The translations under genes were made by a program, and so were the position numbers. Positions 56,842-64,000 of a DNA stretch of 64,000 nucleotides are shown piece after piece (position 1 is the first letter of the stretch; each line of letters opens with the position of its first letter). The notes under the pieces were generated by a model, which was not told where the DNA came from, searched no databases, and saw only the letters and a program-made list of their open reading frames with translations. This DNA is from Crocinitomicaceae bacterium (GTDB lineage Bacteria; Bacteroidota; Bacteroidia; Flavobacteriales_D; Crocinitomicaceae), in assembly GCA_028689775.1 (NCBI GenBank), contig JAQVCM010000008.1, forward strand, positions 62,001 through 126,000. Direction: 5' to 3'.

Positions 56842-59025
56842 ATGGTTCAAACAGATCTTAAAGGTGCTCTTCGCACATACTTCGGGTTTGATAGCTTCAA
56901 GGGCAGACAAGAGGACATAATAAACAACGTGTTAAATGGAAAAAACACCTTCGTTATTATGCCCACTGGTGGCGGAAAATCCTTGTGTTATCAGCTTCCT
57001 GCATTGTTGTCAGAAGGCACAGCGATTGTAGTGTCGCCACTCATCGCGTTAATGAAAAATCAGGTAGATGCTATTCGAAGTATTAGCAACAACGAATCTG
57101 TTGCGCACTTCCTGAACTCTTCGCTTTCAAAAACTGAAATCACACGCGTAAAAGCGGATATTCAGAGAGGACAAACCAAATTGTTATACGTTGCTCCAGA
57201 ATCACTGACGAAACAAGAAAACATCGATTTTTTAACCTCGGTAGATATTTCTTTTTTTGCAATTGATGAAGCGCATTGTATCTCAGAATGGGGACATGAT
57301 TTTAGGCCAGAATACAGAAGATTGAGGGAGATATTTGAAAAAATATCAGATGTTCCGATCATCGCACTAACTGCTACGGCAACGCCAAAAGTTCAATTTG
57401 ATATTCAAAAGAACTTGAACATGTTGGATGCTACTTTGTACAAATCCTCTTTTAACAGAGATAATCTGTATTACGAGATTCGTCCCAAGAAAGAAGTTGA
57501 ACGAGAAATCATCCGATACATTCGAGCGAGAGAAGGAAAATCAGGAATTATCTATTGTTTGAGTAGAAAGAAAGTTGAACAGCTTTCCGAACTACTTCAA
57601 GTAAATGGAGTCAATGCTTTGCCATATCACGCAGGATTAGATGCTGCAACTCGAGCGCGCCATCAAGACATGTTTTTGATGGAAGAAACGAGTATCATTG
57701 TCGCTACCATTGCGTTTGGAATGGGAATTGACAAACCAGATGTTCGCTTCGTTATTCACCATGATATTCCGAAATCATTGGAAAGTTATTACCAGGAAAC
57801 TGGTCGTGCTGGTCGTGATGGTGGAGAAGGTGAGTGTGTTGTTTTCTACAGCTATAAAGACATTGAGAAATTAGAAAAATTCCTTCAAGGAAAACCGGTT
57901 ACAGAGCAAGAAATTGGAAAACAATTGTTGCACGAAATTGTTTCGTTTACGGAAACATCCGTTTGTAGAAGGAAGTTTATCTTGCATTACTTTGGTGAAG
58001 TATTTGATGAAGCTGAATGCAATTGCATGTGTGATAATTGTAAATATCCGCGCGAACGCTCTGAAGGAAAGGAATATGTGAAGTTGCTGATTGATGCCGT
58101 GGACATGTTGGATGAACAGCAAAAAGCCAAACATCTTTGTGCATTTATTGCAGGGAATTTAACAGCAGATATCATCAGTTACCGACACGATCAACTTGCG
58201 CTATTTGGAAAAGGAAAAGAAAGAGATGAACATTTTTGGAATGCGGTGATTCGTCAAAGTTTAGTTGCTGGTTTTTTATCCAAAGACATTGAAACTTTTG
58301 GAACACTTCGAATTACCGAGAAAGGAAAAGAATTTACGAAGAATCCAGAGTCTTTCTTATTAATTAAAGAACGCATTTTTGAGGGCGAAGATGGCGAAGA
58401 AAATGACATTGTTCATTCTTCGAAGGAAGGTGCTTTTGATCAAGAATTGTTCGATCTGTTAATGGATCTTCGGAAATCAATCTCAAAATCTAAAAATATT
58501 CCCGCCTTTGTAATTTTTCAAGAGCCTTCCTTGCGAGATATGTGTTTGCAATATCCAATTACAATGGATGAATTAACAAACATTCAAGGTGTTGGAACTG
58601 GAAAAGCTGCACGATATGGTGCTCCGTTTTTGGCGTTGATTCAATCCTACGTGGATGAAAATGAAATTGAACGTCCACAAGACATGGTGGTGAAGTCTTT
58701 GATTAATAAATCAGTTCTCAAAGTTCAATTGATTAAAAACATTGACCGTAAATTACCTTTGGAAGACATTGGTCGCTCTCAAGGTAAAACCATGGAAGAG
58801 ATTTTGGAAGAAGTGGAAGGAATTGTCTCTTCAGGAACTCGCGTCAACATCAATTATTACATCGACGATATTTTGGATGCAGACAACCAAGAAGAGATTT
58901 ACGATTATTTTAAATCTGCTGAAACGGAAGATTTAATCGCTGCATACAAAGAGTTTGATGGTGATTATACAGAAGAAGAATTGAGGTTGATGCGCATCAA
59001 GTTTATGAGCGAAATGGCCAACTAA
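56842..59025 (+). CDS. recQ: ATP-dependent DNA helicase RecQ
   Basis: A 727-residue 3'-5' DNA helicase of recombination and repair. Helicase motifs: Walker A MPTGGGKSLCYQLPA near 43-55, AIDEAHCISEWGHDFRPEY (DEAH) and YQETGRAGRDG (motif VI). A zinc-binding segment with CRRKFILHYFGE and CNCMCDNC and a winged-helix RQC domain follow, then an HRDC domain around 530-610 (QEPSLRDMCLQYPIT) and about 110 additional residues. A bidirectional terminator separates it from the next gene. Confidence 0.95.
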   Translation: MVQTDLKGALRTYFGFDSFKGRQEDIINNVLNGKNTFVIMPTGGGKSLCYQLPALLSEGTAIVVSPLIALMKNQVDAIRSISNNESVAHFLNSSLSKTEITRVKADIQRGQTKLLYVAPESLTKQENIDFLTSVDISFFAIDEAHCISEWGHDFRPEYRRLREIFEKISDVPIIALTATATPKVQFDIQKNLNMLDATLYKSSFNRDNLYYEIRPKKEVEREIIRYIRAREGKSGIIYCLSRKKVEQLSELLQVNGVNALPYHAGLDAATRARHQDMFLMEETSIIVATIAFGMGIDKPDVRFVIHHDIPKSLESYYQETGRAGRDGGEGECVVFYSYKDIEKLEKFLQGKPVTEQEIGKQLLHEIVSFTETSVCRRKFILHYFGEVFDEAECNCMCDNCKYPRERSEGKEYVKLLIDAVDMLDEQQKAKHLCAFIAGNLTADIISYRHDQLALFGKGKERDEHFWNAVIRQSLVAGFLSKDIETFGTLRITEKGKEFTKNPESFLLIKERIFEGEDGEENDIVHSSKEGAFDQELFDLLMDLRKSISKSKNIPAFVIFQEPSLRDMCLQYPITMDELTNIQGVGTGKAARYGAPFLALIQSYVDENEIERPQDMVVKSLINKSVLKVQLIKNIDRKLPLEDIGRSQGKTMEEILEEVEGIVSSGTRVNINYYIDDILDADNQEEIYDYFKSAETEDLIAAYKEFDGDYTEEELRLMRIKFMSEMAN

Positions 59026-59048
59026 TTAAATTCCATTTGGATAAATTT

Positions 59049-59086
59049 AAAAAAGCCTTACTTGTTTAACGAGTAAGGCTTTTTTG
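59049..59086. terminator. Bidirectional intrinsic terminator between recQ and the giant secreted protein gene
   Basis: AAAAGCCTTACT and AGTAAGGCTTTTTT pair around TGTTTAACG, with A and T runs on both sides, between two genes that end towards each other. Confidence 0.9.
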
Positions 59087-59125
59087 TGTTTTCAAGATTA
59101 TTTTGGGTAGGATGATATTTTTGCA

Positions 59126-62100
59126 TTATTTCAACAAAGAAACATGACCTCTTTTGGTAATTTCTTTTCCGTTTCCATCTCGTACTTGCAGAACGTATAA
59201 ATACACGCCAGTTTCAGCCATTTTTTGATTCGTTGCCAATCGGCCGTCCCAACCTTCGAAAATGTCGCGGGTGTAAAACATCACTTGGCCCCAACGATCG
59301 ATGATGGTAAGTTGGTAATCTGTTGGATTAATCAGAGAAACAACAGGAATGAATATGGGATTTATTCCATCAGGTGTAAATGCATTTGGAATATAAATCA
59401 AAGGCTCAAAAGTAGCACATGCTTCGTTTGATTTACTTTCTTCAGAGAAATTATACCGATTCATAGATTCAACTGCTTCTACATAATAACAAACTTTCCC
59501 TTCAAATCCACCCAGTCCATTTAAGTCATCTTGATAGGATAAAGTATTGGCAGAAACGGTGGCAATTGGAGGCCACGTATAGATGCCGTTGGTAGATCTG
59601 AAAATGTGATACCGAATAATGCTTCCACTAAATCCTTCGTAAGCACTCCAGTTGAGCGTATTGACCATCTCAATTTCATTCGATTGTATCTGAAGCAAAA
59701 TTGTTTTTACTTCGTTGGCCACAGGACCTGAATTTCCGCAGCTGTCAATGATTCTAACGCGGTATTCGTAACTGTATCGATCGGTGCTGACTTCGGTATC
59801 AATAAAATTAGTCACTTCAGTAACAATATTTTGTCTTGCAATTTCAACAAAGTTATTGTTCTTGTTTTTTCGTTCTAAAGCAATTTGTTTCACACCGCCC
59901 ACCACTTCCATGTAGTGTTTTATCAAAATTGAATTCTGATTCACGGTTGCCACTCTGGTATAGTGAAAAGCAGGAACTGTTGGAAAAATGGCTACGACCG
60001 AAATTTGGTTCGAAAATGATTCAACACCGAGATCACTAACTGCACGAACTACAAACTGATAATTTCCAGAACCTGTAATGGGTATTTGAAAGTTTAATTG
60101 AGCTGTTGTTCCGTATAAAATCCAACCGTTTCCATCAATGTTTCCATAGATTTCATAGTGATCAACATTGGCCCATCCGATGTATTTGGTCCAGGTAATC
60201 TTTGCAATCTGTCCACATACATCATAGGTGTGTTTGGTGTATACCGAAGTATGTAAAGGTGCTTTTGCGGATGTTTGATATGTTGCAGGAATTGTGTTTG
60301 TAAAACAAGAGTCAAACGCAGAGATGGAAAACGTCAATGGGCCGTTAGTCGTATTTGGTCCATAAGTATACGTTACATTGTTAATTCCATAGATGGTATC
60401 CAACTCAAACAATATTCCATTTTGATCCGTTTGATAAATGATGTAACCAAAAGTGTCGTCTTGGTCGTTTACATTCCAAGTAATTGTGACGTCGCCTGTA
60501 AGTGTATCAGTCGTAACTGAAGTGATGACAGGAATGCTTGGCGTAAACATGTCTTCAAAATCATCTCCTTCGATGTTGGAAGTAAATGAACACGTATTGG
60601 TCGGCAATGAGATTTGATAACTCAAAAAGGCATTGCAAATATCGATGGTGTCTTTGTAAATGTTGGTACCAAAAGGAACACTGTCAATAACGGTCCAAAC
60701 GCCTACTGGAAATTCTCTTAAAATGTGATAGAAGTCGTTTAAATTCGAATTGTATGGAGTAACTGGTTGATTCCAATTTAAAACTGCAGTTCCGTTGGAT
60801 GGATTGATTAGCGTGAGACGAATGTTTTGAACCGTATCACTTGATAAAACGACATTTCCATTGCAACCAGAAAGTGTTTCAATGTAAAAATCATCAATTC
60901 CAGTACTGCCTGTGGCTACGTAAGAATTGGTTGCAAGGTTGGTAATGGTTGCTAAAACTGGCGAACCTATTTTTCGAATTCGATAAGATATAAATGAATT
61001 TGTTGGATCCAAAGGTGGCGTCCATCGAATGGTTAAATCACCATTTGCTGCCGTTTGAATGCAATCGATCTGTGCAGGTTGAACGACACCTTGATTTCTA
61101 ACGCGTATGGTAATGGTTGTATAGCTCACTTTGGGTACTTGACAAAAATTATCTTGTACTTTAAATACGAATTGATACGGAACTTCTTGCGCCACAATTC
61201 CATATTGATTGACCAAATGATCACAACTGGTTTGCCAATTAAAAGTTGTGCTTGCACCTTGAGTTCCTGTGATTGGTGTAGGAGCATTTAGCGTAGCACA
61301 TGGAATAGTACCACAACCTGTTGTACTCGTTTGATTGGTTCCGAACATCAATCCAGAAGCAGAAAGAATGTTATTTTGAGGTGTTCCATCTTGTAATAAT
61401 TCTACATCTGAAGAGGCAAGTGTGAAGTTTACCAAATCGCCTGCATTGATGGTGGTTTCGTATAATCCTCCAAATGGACCAGGCACAACAGGTGCGTTGT
61501 TTCCAGGAACACAATTCATGTTCACAATTTGCATTTCCCGTTCCACTTGTGCAATCAATTGTCCATTTCGAAATGATTTTACAAGCATTTTCACCACAAA
61601 GTTTCCGACGGTGTTGCTGTTAAATTTTAATTCTCCAGATTGGGGATCAATGGTGGCAGCTACATTTCCAGCGTTGAATGTTGCATCTGGCGTTGGTGAA
61701 GTGGCACTAAATCCAGGTTCATACGGAAGTAGAATTGGATTTGTTGGAGGATTAAATACTCCTGAAAAGTTATTGATCGGATGTCCAAAACTGATGTGAA
61801 CAGAATCTAAATCTGGATCTACAACGTGCATGTTGTATGTATAAGGCGAACCGGCACAACTTACCAAATTTGGTTCTTGCAGAAAGGTTGGAGAAGAATC
61901 TACACAACCAGTTCCACCGCCTGGAATGGCAAACATGTATGCTGAAAGGGTGATTCCATAAGTAGAAGGATCTACTAAATTCGTAATTGCATTGCTTCGA
62001 GAGAAGTTTTTGGCAGTGAAAATCCAACCAGCTGCAGGTGGAGTTCCGGATAAAGTGATTGGATTGCTCCGATATACTATTTTTTCAAATGCACCAATTC

Positions 62101-62407
62101 CGTTTCCTCCACTTGCTCCAACTCCGCAAGCCAAAGCAGGAGGTGAGCCGATTACGGGTGTGCAAAAAGGAGAAATATCAGTTCGTGAACTAAATAAGAC
62201 TTGAATTTCTGTAATGGATGGATGATTCCAAACCTCAATGGTTTCATTGACAAGGTTTACGTCTGCGCCATTACAATCTCGGTAAAAAACCAATTCAAAA
62301 ACATAACTTCCACCTTGACATTTCCACGTAATTTCGCCACCCATCACGTGTGTAGCTTTTACTTGTGTTATGAACGAAATAAGTAGAATTGATAATAAAT
62401 ACCGCAT
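59126..62407 (-). CDS. Large type IX-secreted protein with gliding-motility-type C-terminal domain
   Basis: A 1093-residue protein with a signal peptide (MRYLLSILLISFITQVKA), a disulfide-rich N-terminal region (THVMGGEITWKCQGGSYVF), several fibronectin-like or Ig-like beta domains, and a C-terminal type B sorting domain of about 90 residues (IYIPNAFTPDGIN, IIDRWGQVMFYT, GVYLYVLQVRDGNGK). Such CTDs direct export by the type IX secretion system and attachment to the cell surface. Likely an adhesin or surface protein; the target is unknown. Adjacent genes give no further hint. Confidence 0.92.
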   Translation of the reverse strand: MRYLLSILLISFITQVKATHVMGGEITWKCQGGSYVFELVFYRDCNGADVNLVNETIEVWNHPSITEIQVLFSSRTDISPFCTPVIGSPPALACGVGASGGNGIGAFEKIVYRSNPITLSGTPPAAGWIFTAKNFSRSNAITNLVDPSTYGITLSAYMFAIPGGGTGCVDSSPTFLQEPNLVSCAGSPYTYNMHVVDPDLDSVHISFGHPINNFSGVFNPPTNPILLPYEPGFSATSPTPDATFNAGNVAATIDPQSGELKFNSNTVGNFVVKMLVKSFRNGQLIAQVEREMQIVNMNCVPGNNAPVVPGPFGGLYETTINAGDLVNFTLASSDVELLQDGTPQNNILSASGLMFGTNQTSTTGCGTIPCATLNAPTPITGTQGASTTFNWQTSCDHLVNQYGIVAQEVPYQFVFKVQDNFCQVPKVSYTTITIRVRNQGVVQPAQIDCIQTAANGDLTIRWTPPLDPTNSFISYRIRKIGSPVLATITNLATNSYVATGSTGIDDFYIETLSGCNGNVVLSSDTVQNIRLTLINPSNGTAVLNWNQPVTPYNSNLNDFYHILREFPVGVWTVIDSVPFGTNIYKDTIDICNAFLSYQISLPTNTCSFTSNIEGDDFEDMFTPSIPVITSVTTDTLTGDVTITWNVNDQDDTFGYIIYQTDQNGILFELDTIYGINNVTYTYGPNTTNGPLTFSISAFDSCFTNTIPATYQTSAKAPLHTSVYTKHTYDVCGQIAKITWTKYIGWANVDHYEIYGNIDGNGWILYGTTAQLNFQIPITGSGNYQFVVRAVSDLGVESFSNQISVVAIFPTVPAFHYTRVATVNQNSILIKHYMEVVGGVKQIALERKNKNNNFVEIARQNIVTEVTNFIDTEVSTDRYSYEYRVRIIDSCGNSGPVANEVKTILLQIQSNEIEMVNTLNWSAYEGFSGSIIRYHIFRSTNGIYTWPPIATVSANTLSYQDDLNGLGGFEGKVCYYVEAVESMNRYNFSEESKSNEACATFEPLIYIPNAFTPDGINPIFIPVVSLINPTDYQLTIIDRWGQVMFYTRDIFEGWDGRLATNQKMAETGVYLYVLQVRDGNGKEITKRGHVSLLK

Positions 62408-62445
62408 GGGTTTAAAAACGAAAAAAATGAATTTAAAGTATACTA

Positions 62446-62453
62446 CAAAGATA
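62446..62453 (-). promoter_or_regulatory. Promoter -7 element of the giant secreted protein gene
   Basis: TATCTTTG on the minus strand, 38 bases before the ATG at 62407; full TAnnTTTG match. Confidence 0.6.
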
Positions 62454-62566
62454 GATTTTTTAGATTAAGGTTGCCTTCAAAGACCCGATCTTCTCTATAT
62501 AATTGTTAATTATGTGGGATTCATAGAAAAAAATTGTCAACTTTACTTTTATAATATACACACTTC

Positions 62567-63349
62567 ATGAGAGAAGAAAAAACAAAAGATTTAAAATTTG
62601 CCGTATTAATTGATGCTGACAATGTTCCCTATTCCAATGTGAAAGAGATGTTTGAGGAGATTGCAAAGTACGGAACACCAACATTTAAACGCATTTATGC
62701 AGATTGGACAAAGCCAACCGTTTCGGGTTGGAAAAATGTTTTGCTTGAGAATGCAATTACACCGATTCAGCAATACAGTTATACAAGCGGAAAAAATTCA
62801 TCGGATAGTGCTTTGATTATCGATGCGATGGACATACTTTACACGGGAAATGTGGATGGATTTTGCATCGTTTCAAGCGATAGTGATTTCACCAGATTGG
62901 CTACGCGACTGCGAGAAGCTGGGATGAAAGTGATTGGTATTGGAGAGAAAAAAACATTGAAACCATTCATTACAGCGTGCGATAAATTCATTTACATCGA
63001 AATTCTGAAAGCGCAAAGCAATTCTGAATCAGAAGAAATGGATGAATCAGGTCAGAATAAAAAAGTAATTACCAAAAACAACGGTAAAAGTGCGAATCAT
63101 CCTTTGAAGAAAATTGATCCAAAATTAATTCGATTGGTAGAAGACAGTATCAGTGATTTGGAAGATGAAGACGGTTGGACATTTCTTGGAGAATTAGGAA
63201 ATTTGATGCTGAAGAAAAATCCAGATTTTGATCCCCGAAATTATGGTTTTCAGAAATTGTTACCGCTTATCAAAAGCTTGAAAAAGTTTGAGATTGATGC
63301 CCGAGAAACAGGAAAGAATAACATCAAGCACATTTATGTACGGAATTAA
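62567..63349 (+). CDS. NYN-domain protein with C-terminal OST-HTH-like domain
   Basis: A 260-residue protein. The N-terminal NYN (PIN-like) nuclease domain has the acidic active-site residues in AVLIDADNVPYSN, DSALIIDAMDILY and IVSSDSDFTRLATRLRE. After a charged linker, residues about 185-258 look like an OST-HTH (LOTUS) domain: VEDSISDLEDEDGWTFLGELGNLMLKKNP. NYN/OST-HTH (LabA/DUF88-type) proteins are thought to act in RNA degradation or binding. No partner is visible, and it stands divergent from the giant secreted protein gene. Confidence 0.85.
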   Translation: MREEKTKDLKFAVLIDADNVPYSNVKEMFEEIAKYGTPTFKRIYADWTKPTVSGWKNVLLENAITPIQQYSYTSGKNSSDSALIIDAMDILYTGNVDGFCIVSSDSDFTRLATRLREAGMKVIGIGEKKTLKPFITACDKFIYIEILKAQSNSESEEMDESGQNKKVITKNNGKSANHPLKKIDPKLIRLVEDSISDLEDEDGWTFLGELGNLMLKKNPDFDPRNYGFQKLLPLIKSLKKFEIDARETGKNNIKHIYVRN

Positions 63350-63389
63350 GGTTTTAGAGATAGCTTTCAAATAGCTTTAAAGCATCAGT

Positions 63390-64000
63390 TTAGAAATAAG
63401 CAATGTAACCAAAATGCACTTTCCCATCTCTAAACAAGATGGGGTTGTTGTATTGTTTCCCCAAGGCATACGAAATGGAAAAGGTTCCAATGTTGGTTCC
63501 GAAAGAAAAGCCAAGACCAAAACCAAGAGGCGTATCTTTGTAATATTGGTTGGTTTGGTTTTCGTACCACGCTTGATCGTAGAATAAAAATGCGAAGGAG
63601 TTTTGATCCACTAAAAACCGATATTCCGCAGAAAAAATGGAACTACTCGTTGCTCGCATTTCTTCTTCGTTGAATCCACGCAATGAATTTTGTCCTCCAA
63701 ACCGAATGGATTCATTTTGATAAAAGATCGGTGCTAAGTAGAATTCAGATTGATTTGCCAAACGAATAACGTGTCTTTTTGCCAAAGGTAAAAACCATTC
63801 AATTTTTAATTCTGCTCGATAGGTCGTATTTGTCACAATTGCAGAAGTATCACTCTGTCTTGATTTTCTTTTTCCGATGGAAACATCTGTCAATAACGAA
63901 AATCCTTTGCTCGGATTTGGGATGTAATCCAGCGTTTGTTGGTAAAGTGATAATCCATACGCATTGGTTTTAACAGAACCTAAATTTGAAAAAGTAGGAT
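63390..64000 (-). CDS. BamA/TamA-type outer-membrane barrel protein (5' end outside window)
   Basis: The minus-strand frame is open through base 64000, so only the C-terminal 200 or so residues are seen. They form alternating beta strands with an Omp85-family loop motif in GGQNSLRGFNEEE (the RGF element of loop 6) and end in an aromatic residue (FGYIAYF), as required for recognition by the BAM machinery. POTRA domains would lie upstream, outside the window. Exact role (BamA, TamA or a surface-protein translocator) cannot be decided. Confidence 0.82.
   Translation of the reverse strand, partial: PTFSNLGSVKTNAYGLSLYQQTLDYIPNPSKGFSLLTDVSIGKRKSRQSDTSAIVTNTTYRAELKIEWFLPLAKRHVIRLANQSEFYLAPIFYQNESIRFGGQNSLRGFNEEEMRATSSSIFSAEYRFLVDQNSFAFLFYDQAWYENQTNQYYKDTPLGFGLGFSFGTNIGTFSISYALGKQYNNPILFRDGKVHFGYIAYF

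Overview
The window comes from a low-GC member of the Bacteroidota, order Flavobacteriales, possibly Crocinitomicaceae or a Fluviicola-like genus (the family guess is tentative). The evidence is a type IX secretion C-terminal domain (59126-62407), DUF5686 and GWxTD proteins, many promoters of the Bacteroidota TAnnTTTG type, and near absence of Shine-Dalgarno sites. Most of the window is ordinary chromosome. The accessory part is the left edge, about 1-7500.

Left edge. The window opens inside hamA, followed 2 bases later by hamB: a Hachiman anti-phage system (DUF1837 nuclease plus SF2 helicase). Facing it is a DUF6119/TIGR04141 protein with a PD-(D/E)XK-like core. Next comes an AbiE-like toxin-antitoxin cassette with an intact antitoxin. 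Its nucleotidyltransferase toxin is broken by a frameshift and an in-frame stop. This cassette lies between two copies of the 3' end of serS plus its terminator: a diverged fragment at about 5223-5475 and the real gene end at 7508-7740. The serS 3' end therefore looks like an insertion or exchange point for defence cargo.

7500-25500. serS, rplU-rpmA, a Bax-inhibitor-like protein with folE, a first pyruvoyl-tetrahydropterin synthase (PTPS) homologue, an SGNH lipoprotein, an EamA transporter, a split DsbD system and kdsB lie on the minus strand. A plus-strand run follows: dprA, an untracked 32-residue membrane protein, a GH3-family protein, a secreted hypothetical, a deoxynucleoside kinase, idi, a second PTPS and an MFS transporter.

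25500-49400. A multi-histidine membrane protein overlaps a Crp/Fnr regulator that is divergent from a lipoprotein cytochrome c, with a TGACC-TG-GGTCA dyad between them. Then come uvrA and a five-gene exopolysaccharide operon (GT4, Wza-like, Wzc-like, RmlC, WecA/MraY-like) read from one promoter at 37072-37079. dacB, a SCO1 protein, pepT, ndk, NUDIX and MazG-like genes, a 7TM histidine kinase with LuxR-type regulator, two secreted proteins, rpsF-rpsR-rplI and kup (with a terminator-like hairpin in its leader) follow.

49600-64000. tRNA-Ser(TGA), a GWxTD protein, a GT2 glycosyltransferase, lptB, a DUF5686 outer-membrane protein, tatC, recQ, a giant type-IX-secreted protein, a NYN-domain protein, and an Omp85-like barrel cut by the window end.
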